From Diploptera punctata (lineage: Eukaryota; Arthropoda; Insecta; Blattodea; Blaberidae): a stretch of DNA of 64,000 bases. Positions 1 to 10,347 of the stretch are shown here, in pieces. Within the stretch, counting starts at the first letter, position 1. Each line of letters opens with the position of its first letter. The stretch is from the NCBI GenBank assembly GCA_030220185.1, contig JASPKZ010007295.1:1006001-1070000 (forward strand), in the 5' to 3' direction. The notes under the pieces are model-generated. The model saw nothing but the letters and a program-made list of their open reading frames with translations, had not been told where the DNA came from and searched no databases. Both the position numbers and the translations under genes were made by a program.

Positions 1-232
1 ATACATTTAGTTATCTTTTTATATCTTCATTTCATTTCTGATCTGCCAGCCACACTCCTCAAAAAACCTCTTTTCTGAAGTTTCTATTCTTCGTTCCTGG
101 TTTTTGGTTGGGACCAGTGTTCCGAACCATATAGTAGTGTTGGAACAGCCGTTGTTTTATTAAGTTTAAAATTATCTCCTTTCTAGTTCCCTTGAGACTT
201 CATTTTATGGCGCCACGTACAATGAAATCTTG
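1..232 (-). mobile_element. non-LTR retrotransposon fragment, C-terminal part
   Basis: Read on the - strand, the sequence encodes LNKTTAVPTLLYGSEHW followed by stops. The P-T-L-L-Y-G-S-E-x-W motif is the typical post-reverse-transcriptase segment of RTE/jockey-like elements. It is decayed and cut by the window edge. The fragment at 1945-2340, same strand, encodes the region just before this motif, so the two may be one element split by later insertions. Confidence 0.6.
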
Positions 233-296
233 AACTTTTAATTTAACCAATTACACTGGGCAACAATGATTTCATTGCATCGAACTTCAGACTATT

Positions 297-520
297 TCTA
301 GGGTGAAATGTATCCACAGAATCCATATTTGAACTCAGATAAATCCTATCATATCACATTTCCTCAGAAATTATAGTTTAAGAATTTCTACTATGTGTAA
401 TTTTTTGAAAACCTAGTTTCACAATACCTGCAAATTTATGTTTATGTTTAAGTCTAATTTTGTTTCTAGGGTGAAAATTACCCACAGAATCCGGATATAA
501 ACTCAGAAAAATCCTATCAG
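297..520. repeat. short direct duplication
   Basis: Two copies of a segment of about 55 bases lie at 297-350 and 463-518. Both begin TTTCTAGGGTGAAA, contain CCACAGAATCC and AACTCAG, and end AAATCCTATCA. No coding content was seen. It may be part of the 5' side of the decayed protein copy that follows. Confidence 0.6.
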
Positions 521-549
521 AAAGTTTAGTTTAAAAAGAATCTTATTGA

Positions 550-1095
550 GGCATCTGATGTTCTCTTACCTCCTATCCATATTAAGTTAGGGCTCATGAA
601 AAAAATTGTCCAGGCGCTAGACAAGTAAGGGCATTGCTTCTTGTACATTAGTGAAAAGTTTCCAGGTTTAAGCAATGCAAAAGTGACAGAAGGTATATTT
701 ACAGGTCCGGTTATCAGGAAGCTGCTTCGTGATGATACCTTTGGAAGTAAAATGAATTCGAAAGAGTTGTTAGCATGGCAATTATTCCGAGACGTTGTTA
801 TAAAATTTCTAGTTTAACATAAAGAATCCAGATTACAAAAACGTGGTAAACAAATTGTTCAATGCATTCAAGGAACTTGTATGTAACAAGAGTTTCAAGG
901 TCCACATGCTACATTCTCACTTGGGCTACTTTCCCGAACATCTTGAGGACTACAGTGAAGAACATGAGGAGAGATTCCACCAAGATCTCAAGGAATTAGA
1001 AACAAGGTGGAGCACCACAATGCTCGCCTAAGAAGCCAACAAGAAAAAGCTCCACATGCAAAAAAACAAGATCACATTGAATCCTGAAGAATAAC
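550..1095 (+). pseudogene. decayed copy of an arthropod protein family of unknown function (copy 1)
   Basis: Pieces in several frames match each other and a second copy at 12440-12885. They run: LLPPIHIKLGLMKKIVQALD (about 565-625), EGIFTGPVIRKLLRDDTF (about 690-745), then an open segment at 843-1031 with HMLHSHLGYFPEHLEDYSEE and ERFHQDL. The paired signature 'H-L-G/D-Y/F-F-P-E/K' then 'S-D/E-E-H-x-E-R-F-H-Q' marks the family. I recognise it as a repeated arthropod protein without a known role, often scattered in genomes. Stops after QALDK and several frameshifts make this copy dead. It has no obvious introns, so transport by retrotransposition or inside a mobile element is likely. Confidence 0.55.
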
Positions 1096-1580
1096 TGTAC
1101 TCTTTATCATTATATAATAAGTCGACAATTAAATTGACAATATTTAGTCATTTCTAACAGTAACTGCATTATTATTTTACTTAAAACATCATAAAAGAAG
1201 TTTTTCTTAAACCACTGCATTCGTGCATTGAGCCTTACACTAATCTCTGTTTTGAAAAAATCCTGACATGGTACAAGGAAACCGTTTGCAGATTCGGTTT
1301 CAGCACACCTGAAATATATGAGGACACATCTCAAAGTTTGTGCAATGTTCTCAAAGTGAAAAGTTGTTGCCTGGTGTTATCTATGGGTTACCACATAGTT
1401 CAATTACCCCATTATTGGTTTTAACTCTCCACTCATCCTTTTCCCCAAATGGACCATAAATTCTTCTCTGAATCTTTCTCTGCCAAATAGTTATTCCTCC
1501 TTCATCATTATTTAATTAAGGTCCAAGTTTCCTATGCACATATCACATTCTGTCAAATTATTCTTCTATATATTTACTTC

Positions 1581-1931
1581 AGTCCACCGCTGTGGTCTCG
1601 AGGTAGTGTGCTGCCTTGTCACGCAGCGGGCCCCGGGTTCGATCCCCGGTCGGGACAGTTTTTCTGGGTGAGGTTTTTATCGGGGTTTATCCTCACCTGT
1701 AAGACAAATGTCAGGAAACCTTTAAGACCCAAACGGTCCCCGAAATCATATGGCCATCATCATCATCATCATCATCATCCTTATCATTATCATCATCATC
1801 CTTCACCGGTGTGGAAAGCAACGGGAAGCTACCACACCTAAAATTCCCTAGTAAAACTATAAGCATAGCATGAAAATGCTATGATTGCAGTGAAAGACCT
1901 GCCCTCGGGCAGAATTATTATGGATCGATGG
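1581..1931 (+). mobile_element. SINE family A, copy 1 (tRNA-derived)
   Basis: A tRNA-like head starts TCCACCGCTGTGGTCTCGAG with B box GGGTTCGATCCC, followed by a body with TGGGTGAGGTTTTTATCGGGG, a (CAT)n stretch, and the end CCCTCGGGCAGAATTATTATGG. It is flanked by an 11-base target duplication ATATTTACTTC at 1570-1580 and 1932-1942. Copies 2 and 3 are at 14790-15098 and 16630-16914. An open frame across it (1608-1841, His-rich) is only the CAT repeat and not a gene. Confidence 0.9.
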
Positions 1932-1944
1932 ATATTTACTTCTT

Positions 1945-2340
1945 CTCATTCATTACAAGAACTTTAGAATCAATTAGAGATAGGAGTGCCCGATAACTTC
2001 TGTTTCTCTCCTTTCAATCATTCTGATTTCTCAATAGAAATGTTATCATCTGCTGTGAAAATTGAACCCAAGTACTTAAATTTCATCAGTATTTCGAAGT
2101 TATGGTCTCCAATTTGAATGCTATCTTGTCCTATCCCTTTTCTTTTCTTATAGCAATCATTGCATTTATCATTAATCCCACATTTTTGGCTTCCTGTTTC
2201 AGCTGTATGAAATTTTCTTTCAATTCTTGGATCTATCTACTAATCGAAACTACAAAATCTGCATGTGCGAAGATGTGCAATCCTCTATTGTCTATGGTAC
2301 CTCGATGATTGATGGCAAACTTTCTTCCAGCCTAGTGATA
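1945..2340 (-). mobile_element. non-LTR retrotransposon fragment, reverse transcriptase palm
   Basis: On the - strand the sequence reads FAHADFVVSIS, then IQELKENFIQLKQEAKNVGL, then FEILMKFKYLGSIFTADDN. This is the segment after the reverse transcriptase catalytic loop of an RTE/jockey-like element. The expected FADD is FAHADF here, so the catalytic site is lost. Stops are present. SINE A at 1581-1931 separates it from its probable continuation near 1-232. Confidence 0.6.
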
Positions 2341-2581
2341 ATCACATAAAATCTTATCAAGCTTCAGGAAATAAAATTAAACTATTTTGTTCACACGCTA
2401 GGCATTTAATATTGACCAATTCAATTTACAGTCCGTAAGCAGCTTGAACCAATCACAGATTAAAACTAAAATTAAATTGTCAGATCTGTTGCGCGAATGT
2501 TCAGAAAATTTCGAACCTGTCAAATGTTTCTGATTTGTAAGCTATAGAACACCGTTCCAACAATAAATTAAAATTAAATAA

Positions 2582-4184
2582 TCTAATATATAAAAATGTT
2601 TGCTTGTTTGTTTGTTCGTACTTTATGCGCGGCCACGCCGTTGATCCGATTGTGATGGGTTTTTTTTGCAAAATGTTCAGGAGATTGCCAGGATAAACAT
2701 AGGCTATAAGAGAGTTGACATACTCAACTCCTACACCCTTAAAACACCCTTTGTAGTGAAAAACGTGAAAAAGTCACTTTTTACCCTTAAATGGCTTAAG
2801 CTGCCTAAACCATAAAAAGTACACCAAATTAATGTACACAGAATTGAATATCTCAAAAAAGAAAAACTCTACAAAAAAAGGCCCCGACAGCATATGTTTA
2901 TCTTTTACAGATAACACACAATAGCCATTTTTGTCTTTCATTGATGCAAGGATATCGGGATAAGTAGATTCCCGGGCAAGCATGTGCTGCCATACCATTC
3001 ATCCGATTGTCTTGGGTTTTTTTTGCAAAATGCTCAGAATTTTCCCGGGAAGGTAATAGGTTAAAAGAGAGATTTAATGCTCAAGCCATTCACCCTTAAA
3101 AATCACCTTCTGTAGTGAAAAAACGTGACAAAATGTCGCTTTTTGTAAGCTTAAATGGCTTACGCTGCCTAAACAATAGCGAATACACAATATTATTGTA
3201 CACAGAATTGAATAATCTCAAAAAAAAAAACTCTATAGAGAAGTCCGCGACAGCATATGTTTATCTTTTAAGGATAACTCACAATAACCATTTGTGTCTT
3301 TCATTGATGCCAAGAAGATCGGGATAAGTAGATTCCCGGGCAAGCATAGCAGCGCACGGCGGGTATTCTTTTATGGATAACTCAAAATAACTAATTTTGC
3401 CTTTCAACTCATTTATGCTAAGTACATCGGGATGCGTAGATTCCCAGCCAACGCCGGGTAATCAGCACGGGGTATCTAAAAATAATAACGATATAAATTA
3501 ATAGGATATGCTTTCCTTTAGGTCGGTAGAAAATTTTTCTAAGTTCTATAGAATCGCAGTGCGCATGCGCTAGTGCTCCAATTATCCCAGGTAGATAAAT
3601 GCAACCTCCAGCAGTTGGCGGTATATATATGAGAAATCAGTATGACCAACATTGACACAAAATTCCCAGAACTTGTCTAAAAATGTATAATTTATTTTAC
3701 GTATCAAATCACTTTTAAAAAGCAAGGAACCTAAAAGCTAACCAAACCTAAATCAATTACTGTAACACAAATCAATTACTCTAACGTAGGTGAAATCCAG
3801 GGAACGTGGAATCACATTTAAAAAGCAAGTTCGGGTTGTTGATGGTGGCAACGCTGGAACAACATAGGAAGTGGAGGGAAAATAACAAAGAGAAGGAAGT
3901 AAGCAATGTAGCACGACCGTGTTTTACGCAAATATATAAATATGAAAAAAAACTCGTTGCAACATTGGAAGATGTTTAAAATGTGTTAAAAAGTGTTGCA
4001 AAATGTTTTGAAAGTGTTTAAGAGTGTTTAGTGCATCAGTGGAATAAGATATAAAATTGAAAAATTTTTCGGATCTGAAGGAAAGCACAGCCAATTAATA
4101 TTTATTCCTTTTACTTATTCAACTAAATGCAAAAACACATTGTCATTTATTTAGGTCTAGCAGGGCATATCAGGTATTATCTAG
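2582..4184 (+). mobile_element. non-autonomous Helitron, complete ends
   Basis: The 5' end is TC (2582-2583) after a host A, running into TAATATATAAAAATG and repeated TTTG. The 3' end is CTAG (4181-4184) before a host T, the A/T insertion preference of Helitrons. Inside, a unit containing GGGATAAGTAGATTCCCGGG, the run TGTTTATCTTTTA and TCTTTCATTGATGC occurs at about 2640-3000 and again at 3000-3480, so the element is internally duplicated. The open frames at 2774-2998 and 3115-3327 are translations of this repeat. No Rep or helicase sequence is present. Related copies are at 7448-8455, 26591-27405 and 58421-59874. Confidence 0.8.
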
Positions 4185-4595
4185 TAGTATATAAAATACA
4201 TAACTTATTTCCATTTTATTAAAAAATCTATTAATTAAATAATTAGTATTCTAATTTCATTCACTAAATAGTATTTTAAAATAACACGGGATTTATCATC
4301 TCTTTGAACAATTCATGCTCGTCACTATGCTCCGGTCCTGAATTATATTATGGACGAATTCAAAACTCTCGTGGTATTACTCTTGAGAATGTAGTTATGT
4401 GTGTTTTTCCATTGCAATTTTCATGCTTCGGATTCCATGCTAGACGGATAGATGGATGGCTTTGTTCTCAGAAAGGAGTGCAGCGGTAGTTGTAATATTA
4501 TTTAATGACGCTCTGTAACACCTTAGGTCATTAGCGTTACGATCCGAATCTGAGCGAGAAGTATTTCTAAGAGGCCTCTTATTTCAGGCAATGCC
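4185..4595. other. no recognisable feature
   Basis: AT-rich sequence with one short open frame (4304-4489, 61 residues) that matches nothing I recognise and lacks repeat partners elsewhere in the window. Confidence 0.5.
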
Positions 4596-4599
4596 CTAA

Positions 4600-5045
4600 A
4601 CCCCAATACCTATGGCTTTACTCCCTTCTGATACAAGCCATGGGCCTATATATTGTTGTACTCGTATAATTTTGCACAACTTAAAGAATTTCCACCATTT
4701 GGTTTTTCCATAACTTAAAATAAATATCCTCAACTTGTGTCCAACCCAGGGTGGAGTCGAGGAATGAGATGAGATGAAGCCCCTATATTTATAGAGGTCT
4801 GTGAATAACAAGGGTGCCGGCAGACCATTTCTGACGCACCGTCACAGGAGCCCATGAATGAAATGAAACGAAGTGGATGAGTATGGAGAAATGGTGGAAT
4901 AAAATTTGTGGCAGGGGAAAACGGGAGAAACCCCGAGAAAAACCTTCCCAAGCTCCGTTACGTCCACCACAAAACCCACATGGAGTGGCCGAGACTCGAT
5001 CTCGGGACCCCAGCGATGAGAGGCGCCAAGGACCCGCTTTTTTCT
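4600..5045 (-). repeat. candidate SINE or retroposon, family D
   Basis: On the - strand the right edge reads GGTCCCGAGATCGAGTCTCGG, which contains a plausible pol III B box. The body includes conserved-looking GC-richer sequence (GGGAGAAACCCCGAG on the + strand) unlike the AT-rich surroundings. Only one copy is present here, so the family call rests on composition and the B-box-like motif. Confidence 0.35.
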
Positions 5046-5139
5046 ATTACTTAATTAAGAATAATAGTTAAAATAAACCAATGTATCTTACAGGATAGGC
5101 CTATATTACCAATTTAAGGATTAATTAAATTTGTTATAT

Positions 5140-5442
5140 ACTGTACCACTGCGCTACAAGCCGGAAAGTCGAGAGTTCGAGTCCCGGTGGGTCAAGATTT
5201 TTAAACTGACCTAACCTTCTGGCGGCACTATGACCCTGGGGTCGACTCAGCCTCTAACGGAAATGAGTACCAGACCCTTGTTCTGAGGTAAAGATGGCCG
5301 TCACGCAGGGCCGCCAACCCGGCTTACATCAAGTATCGATTGTTCAGAAAAAGTAGGAGCCTTAACCTCCTACTACCCAAAGGGCCACCTGAGGCCTGTA
5401 GTGTGATCACTTTATAAATAAATAAATAAATAAATAAATAAA
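5140..5442 (+). mobile_element. SINE family B, copy 1, 5'-truncated
   Basis: The sequence begins inside the tRNA-like head (GCGCTACAAGCCGG, B box GAGTTCGAGTCCC) and continues with CTGGCGGCACTATGACCCTG and GTCGACTCAGCCTCTAACGG. It ends in an (AAAT)n tail at about 5412-5442. It matches 7777-8084 and, inverted, 11955-12255. Internal variation suggests an old insertion. Confidence 0.85.
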
Positions 5443-5444
5443 GC

Positions 5445-5905
5445 CTGATATGTCCCTTTAGGGCAAAGGCCTCCCTGTACAGGGGTTAAGCTCTATTTGA
5501 GAGTGTCACCCGGTGAGCTACTCCATGGTGAGAAGTTGACTTGGATGTAGCACTTGGTTTGTATACACTGTCTGTTCTGTGATTAGTTAATACACAGTTG
5601 GCTCTCCATCGTTCTCCAGCTTTTCCTGCATCTGGCGACTCTGGACCATTGCGCCCCTGCTCGTTCTTTGAAGATGTCAGCCCATCGTCGTCTTGGTCTT
5701 CCGCGCTGTCTCTTGCCTGTGTACGGGTCCCACATGGTTGTTTTTATTGTCCACCTGTCGTCCTGTATTCTTGCGACGTGGCCTCCCCACTTCCATTTTT
5801 TCCTGATGGCTTGTTGTGCGGGATCAGTTGTAGATGATATCGCTTGAAGTGTTGTATTCGAGATTCTGTCCTTCAGAGTTATGCCTAAGATTTTCCTCTC
5901 CATTT
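5445..5905 (-). mobile_element. non-LTR retrotransposon 3' part (RTE-like C-terminus)
   Basis: The - strand frame 5903-5583 encodes MERKILGITLKDRI, then KWKWGGHVARIQDDRW and GKRQRGRPRRRWADIF. The W-x-G-H-V-A-R and R-G-R-P-x-x-R-W motifs are the common C-terminal tail of RTE-type reverse transcriptase proteins. About 140 bases of 3' untranslated sequence follow down to 5445, abutting the SINE B tail. Only the last 106 residues remain, so it is a 5'-truncated insertion. Confidence 0.75.
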
Positions 5906-6818
5906 TCCTTTGGCATACTTGGAGTGTGTACTTCAGTTTGGCAGTAAGATTCCAAGTTTTACTTTACTTTATATACTGTACAGCTAGGCCTAACATGCAA
6001 CGAAGCAAACATGGCTGCTGCTAGAGTGATTTTTAAACTTAGGGTTTCACATAAACCCCCATTTCTAATGATCGGATTTCGCTGATTTTTGTAAGAATAC
6101 CTTCCTCGATTTAATTAAATAGTTTATTCAGAGTTTCGTTGCGAAAAATTGAAAATTTATACTGCTCAGCTATTTTTAAATTTTCATTCCAGTTGAACTC
6201 CTACTCCTAATGTTCGATTTTGCTGGTTAACGAACTCGATTTACTTTTTTATTCAATTACTAACAGTATATGCCAAGCTTGGTACCGATAAAATAAAATT
6301 TGCGGGCGCTAGAGCGTTAAAACACACACATACATTTTTGTCATGGTCATTTTCAGTGTCTACGAGATAGGACCGGTGAAGATCCGTAATTTTTTTTCCA
6401 AATATATTTTCATGAGAACAACCTCAATAGGTTCATTCTTCAGAATTCGCCAATAATAAGATTATACATTGATTTTAGCATTTTAATTTCAAGACTAAAC
6501 TATCTTAAAATGTAACTTTAACTTTGATTTCAGCCACTGTAAGTTTATCTTTATATCAGTAATAATTGATGAGGTGCAAGTTAAATGCAAGTATTAATTA
6601 ACTGCTTCCTTCCCAACATCTGATGTGATAAATATGCTAATCTGTATAGCTGTCTATCCATCACCGCTACAAATTTGCTTTAAGCTGTTGGCAACTTCAT
6701 TAAGAGGGGTTTGTTTAATATTCAACAAAATACTTGAGCATAGGCCACTATATCAGTTATTATCTTCAGCTAATATTATAACTTATAATCACTATGACTT
6801 TGATTATGTTTTCCAACA
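5906..6818. other. no recognisable feature
   Basis: AT-rich DNA. The 89-residue frame at 6625-6894 runs into the tRNA-like arm of the next element and looks like chance. No splice-flanked coding segment could be supported. Confidence 0.5.
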
Positions 6819-6830
6819 AAGTACTAAATC

Positions 6831-7326
6831 ATATTTGAAGAGAAAAATTATACGCTCAGACCGGGACTTGAACCCGGGACCCTTGGTTCTCTAGACCAAG
6901 TGCTCTACCAACTGAGCTACCTGAGCAAGTACCGATCTAAACGCAAATCTTTCTCTATATACATTGTAATTCCCATCCACCAAATTTTTAAACTGACCCA
7001 AATAATTGAGATGTACGAAATCAATAATAAAAACTTGGAAAAAGCCGTACTGGCTGTAATGTATAATTCCCAAATATGTCTTCTTAATAAAGGAGCCGCC
7101 ATTTGCAAGATAGAAGCATGGCTTCACATCATTTGGTGGATGGGAATTACAATGTATATAGACAAAGATTTGCGTTTAGATCGGTACTTGCTCAGGTAGC
7201 TCAGTTGGTAGAGCACTTGGTCTAGAGAACCAAGGGTCCCGGGTTCAAGTCCCGGTCTGAGCGTATAATTTTTCTCTTCAAATATGATTTATCCATCATT
7301 GAGATGTACGAAATCAATAATAAAAA
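6831..7326. mobile_element. tRNA-bearing foldback element, locus 1, intact with target duplication
   Basis: Two tRNA-like genes sit in inverted arms: one on the - strand at 6853-6926 and one on the + strand at 7190-7263, nearly identical to each other. Each has a 7-bp acceptor stem (GCTCAGG with CTGAGC), A box TAGCTCAGTTGGTAGAGC, B box GGTTCAAGTCC, and anticodon loop CTAGAGA. There is one extra base before the anticodon stem compared with a normal tRNA. Inner flanks (ATGGCTTCACATCATTTGG and similar) are also inverted. A 12-base duplication AAGTACTAAATC flanks it at 6819-6830 and 7327-7338. The A-rich tail motif (CGAAATCAATAATAAAA) occurs both at the right end and inside the loop. Confidence 0.8.
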
Positions 7327-7412
7327 AAGTACTAAATCTTTCTAAGATACCAGTTACAATTCCTAGGTGAGTAATATTTAATTGAACGACTCTCTTTCAC
7401 AACTCAGGCGAT

Positions 7413-7447
7413 TGTCATAAGTAATACCACGAGGGATTTCCAAATTC
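7413..7447 (+). repeat. truncated 5' end of repeat family F
   Basis: The run TCATAAGTAATACCACGAGG and then GATTTCCAAATTC match the first 35 bases of the repeats at 13129, 17216 and 46706. It stops abruptly where Helitron sequence begins at 7448. Confidence 0.65.
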
Positions 7448-7544
7448 TAGAGAAAAGTCCGCGACAACATATGTTTATCTTTTAGGGATAACTCACAATA
7501 ACCATTTTTGTCTTTCATTGATGCCAAGAAGATCGGAATAAGTA

Positions 7545-7666
7545 CAGGGCTTCCAATATAAAACCGGACACGCCTCACGGGGTTTCACCCGTCAGGTAGC
7601 GCTCTCTCCTCGTCCGCATTTCACTCTGCCAGCCGCAGAGTGTCCGGTTTTATACTGGAAATCCTA
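7545..7666. mobile_element. 122-bp MITE, Tc1/mariner type
   Basis: It has 27-base terminal inverted repeats: left CAGGGCTTCC then AATATAAAACCGGACAC; right, reversed, TAGGATTTCC then AGTATAAAACCGGACAC. The flanking dinucleotide TA occurs on both sides (7543-7544 and 7667-7668). TA duplication plus a CAGGG-type start fits Tc1/mariner derivatives. No coding capacity. It is inserted in a Helitron. Confidence 0.8.
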
Positions 7667-7776
7667 TAGATTCCCAGACAAGCATAGGAGCTCACGGCGT
7701 GTAGGCCTATTCTTTTATGGATAACTCAAAATAACAAATTTTGTCTTTCAGCTCATTTATACCAAGTACATCTGGG

Positions 7777-8084
7777 ATGGGGCACGCCGTAGCGTAGTGG
7801 TTAAGGCACTGAGCTACAAGCCGGAAGGTCGAGGGTTCAAGTCCCGGTGGGGTCAGGATTTTTAAACTGACCCAAACCTTCTGGCGGCACTATGGCCCTG
7901 GGGTCGACTCAGCCTCTAACGGAAATGAGTACCAGACGCTTGTTCTGGGGGTAAAGGCGGTCGTCACGCAGGGCTGACAACCCGGCTGACATCAAGTGCA
8001 GATTGTCCAGAAATAGTGGGAGCCTTAACCTCCTACTGCCCCAAGGGCCTCCTGAGGCCTGTAGTGGGATTACTTTACTTTACT
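7777..8084 (+). mobile_element. SINE family B, copy 2, full length
   Basis: tRNA-like head with ACGCCGTAGCGTAGTGG and B box GGGTTCAAGTCCC, body with TTCTGGCGGCACTATGG and GGGAGCCTTAACCTCCTACT, end TTACTTTACT. A 10-base target duplication TACATCTGGG is at 7767-7776 and 8085-8094. It provides the reference boundaries for the family in this window. Confidence 0.9.
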
Positions 8085-8216
8085 TACATCTGGGTGAGTA
8101 GATTCCCGGGCAACGCCGGGTAATCAGCACGGGGTATCTAAAAAAGTAAAGATATAAATTTATATATTTTTTTCATTTTACTTATTCAACTAAATGCAGA
8201 AACACATTATCATTTA

Positions 8217-8407
8217 ATCAATTGAGTTGGTACTTAAGGGTTATTGGTACTTAATTGTTATTGGTACTTAAGGGCAATATTCATGTTTAAATTCATCATA
8301 ATTTGTTAACATGTCTGAAGAAGGTACAGTGTACCGAAACAGCTGTCACTGAATTAAATAATAAATATGAAAATCAAATAAAACTTCGTTTTATTTTTAT
8401 TTAATTA
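8217..8407 (+). mobile_element. 191-bp retroposon with hammerhead-like motif, copy 1
   Basis: It is flanked by a 13-base duplication ACATTATCATTTA (8204-8216 and 8408-8420). At 8315-8347 lie CTGAAGA, one extra A, a perfect hairpin GGTAC/GTACC with loop AGT, then GAAA and CAGCTGTC. That is the order of a type I hammerhead ribozyme core with a minimal palindromic stem III and a GUC cleavage triplet. An inverted copy is at 12886-13087 with an identical motif. Hammerheads of this style are known in PLEs and their non-autonomous relatives, which is the likely source. Confidence 0.65.
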
Positions 8408-8455
8408 ACATTATCATTTATTTAGGTGTAGCAGCGCACGCCGGGTATTAGCTAG

Positions 8456-8737
8456 TATTTAATAAAACTGTTTTGTCCTGACCGAGTGTGAATGCTCGAA
8501 CATCGGAAACAAAGGCCAACATGGGAAACAAAATGCGACCATGGTTACAACTAATCCACTAGAGGCAGACATTTACAATTACTGTTACCAACAACTTTAT
8601 GTTGAAATAATATCCTCTGTTATGTTATCATAGCTGACTTATCTCTAAACATACAATCAAATCTGCGAATTGTATTTTCTAAGTAGCCACTTTATGATTA
8701 AGTACGCCATCCCTATTTGTCTGGAAATTTCTAAAAA
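8456..8737. other. no recognisable feature
   Basis: AT-rich sequence between the Helitron and a non-LTR fragment. No open frame or repeat partner was recognised. Confidence 0.4.
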
Positions 8738-9409
8738 TTAGCGACGATCACGATATGCGAATATGTCCAATGTGCGGGAACTTTGAAGATGAGATACATA
8801 TATTAGGAAAATGTAATGATTTAGAATATTGGAGACGTCAGTTATTACCGGAAAGATTTCTAAATTCAAATCGGGAAAGATTGGCATGCTACGAATTATT
8901 GGTAAATCCAGAAAATTGGATAAACCTCGGTAAACACTCATTCATGAATAAATATATGTTATCAAAATGCAATACCATTAATTATTAACAATTATATATA
9001 AATTAATTAGTGTATAATGCTGTTGTGTTATTATTTAATTGTAATATTAATGTGTTTTCTTTATGTAATTGTAATGTTAATGTTTTTTTAGTGTATAATG
9101 CTATTGTGTTATTACTTAATTGTAATATTATTGTGTTTTCTTTATGTAATTGTAAGGTTAATGTTTTTAGTGTATAATGCTATTGTGTTATTATTTAATT
9201 GTAATATTATTATTGTGTTTTCTTTATGTAATTGTAATGTTATTGCTGTTTTTGTTGTTTATTTTTCTTTACACTAGTACCAATTATTACTTTATTGTAA
9301 CGGACTGTCAACAGCACGTACGGCTTACTGCCCGTGCGACCCATATTTGTAAATAATATTGTAAATATCTTACTTTTTGTCTAATAAAGTCCTACTACTA
9401 CTACTACTA
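8738..9409 (+). mobile_element. non-LTR retrotransposon 3' end with (CTA)n tail
   Basis: The open frame at 8755-8988 encodes CPMCGNFEDEIHILGKCNDL, the C-terminal zinc-knuckle-like CxxC...HxxxxC motif of R1/jockey-type elements, and ends at a stop. A 3' untranslated region follows with a tandem repeat (9011-9245), AATAAAG near 9385 and a terminal (CTA)n at about 9391-9409. Only the last 78 codons remain, so the copy is 5'-truncated. Confidence 0.75.
9011..9245 (+). repeat. tandem repeat in retrotransposon 3' UTR, about 3 units of 80 bases
   Basis: Each unit contains GTGTATAATGCT, TTGTGTTATTA, TTTAATTGTAATATTA and TTTCTTTATGTAATTGTAA. Units begin near 9010, 9090 and 9169. Unit-to-unit divergence is low, suggesting the expansion is part of the active element family. 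Confidence 0.8.
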
Positions 9410-9694
9410 TGCTCATTACACTATAGGTCTGAACAGCACCGAACGTGTATTAAAAGGGTTCATTGTGTTTTTCTCACATGTATATCGAAAGGAAATATTG
9501 AAAATATTCGAAATATTATCTCTTTAGAAACTCTACAGTCTCCTCATCGTTTTAAGTATTTTCGGATCCTCAACTGAGGCTTAAAAAAAAGTTTGTAGCA
9601 TTATAGGCTACAGTGTGTTCGGAAATTAATATTACAAACTTCTAGGGTTAGTAGAGGGGACTGAGTCAAGATTTTTAAAACACATTACGAAACT
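9410..9694. other. no recognisable feature
   Basis: A short open frame of 66 residues (9377-9577) overlaps the retrotransposon tail and then unique sequence. I could not match it to any family. Confidence 0.4.
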
Positions 9695-9705
9695 CCGTTG
9701 AGGTC

Positions 9706-10048
9706 CGATTGAGGGTCTTTCCACTTTTCAGCGGTTGCCCTTTTACCAGCCGGCTGCTGGCCCTTCACATCCACATGTGTCAATCACAGAGGTAGATGAT
9801 CAACAGCCAGTGTAGGGGTGACATGTAGTTAGCATGTCGAGTCCCCCAGCCGTTATAGCTGGTTCCTCAACCTGGAGCCGCTACTTATTGTAGCTACCCA
9901 ATTGCCTCACGATGCTGGGTGGACACCGGTCCCATACTGGCCGAAATACCATGATAAAATTTCTTCCCCCATGGAGACTCGAACCAGCGCAAGTCCCGTA
10001 GCTCTGCGCCAAGGCTTCCTACCTTAACCGCTCGGCTACGGCGCGGGA
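9706..10048 (-). mobile_element. SINE family C, copy 1
   Basis: The inverse of 57213-57558. On the - strand the tRNA-like head is CGCCGTAGCCGAGCGGTTAA with a TTCGAGTCTCC B box. The body includes CCAGTATGGGACCGGTG and the 3' end CTTTTCAGCGGTTGCCC on the + strand. An 11-base target duplication CCGTTGAGGTC occurs at 9695-9705 and 10049-10059. Confidence 0.9.
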
Positions 10049-10075
10049 CCGTTGAGGTCACTATGTTAAAATTTT

Positions 10076-10295
10076 AAGAAATATAAAACAGTACCTGAGA
10101 TCTCTGCCATCCTCAATAATCAGCAGTGTAGTTTTGTAGAAGACGTTTCGAAAACTTAAGTTGCATCTTCTGCTTCCAGTTTGGTATTCAAACTGAAAGC
10201 AGAAGATGAAACTTAAGTTTACGAACGGCCTCCTACAAAACAACACTGCTGATTATTGAATATGACTGAAATCTTAGGTACTGTTTCATTTTTCT
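10076..10295. mobile_element. PLE-type palindrome with hammerhead-like motifs
   Basis: Two arms of about 95 bases are inverted around 10185. Left arm words AGTACCTGAGAT, AATAATCAGCAGTG and CTTAAGTTGCATCTTCTGC recur reversed on the right. On the - strand at 10142-10172 the order is CAGAAGA, extra T, a hairpin around TTAA, GAAA, CGTC; the right arm at 10200-10231 carries a degraded version. The structure matches the PLE-type inverted repeats elsewhere in the window. Confidence 0.6.
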
Positions 10296-10347
10296 TAATA
10301 TTTCAATAGAGGGAGGACTGATTAGACAATATTTTGAATGATAACCC

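Larger units (their letters stand above)
7448..8455 (+). mobile_element. Helitron fragment with three nested insertions
   Basis: Helitron-family sequence (GTCCGCGACA, GATTCCCAGACAAGCATAGG, GATTCCCGGGCAACGCCGGG) ends at CTAG 8452-8455 before a host T. It is interrupted by an inverted-repeat element at 7545-7666, a SINE B at 7777-8084, and a hammerhead-bearing retroposon at 8217-8407. Each insert has its own target duplication, so the Helitron is the oldest of the four. The 5' end is missing. Confidence 0.8.

Noticed and set aside
1608..1841. 77-residue His-rich open frame as a metal-binding protein
   Set aside because: It is the (CAT)n stretch inside a SINE with clear target duplication.
7190..7263. 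Functional tRNA gene
   Set aside because: The acceptor, D and T arms are good, but an extra base before the anticodon stem, the many diverging copies with different anticodon loops, and the placement in foldback arms argue for a repeat rather than a working tRNA.
9011..9245. CRISPR-like repeat array
   Set aside because: Units are contiguous with no unique spacers, and the context is an insect retrotransposon 3' end.
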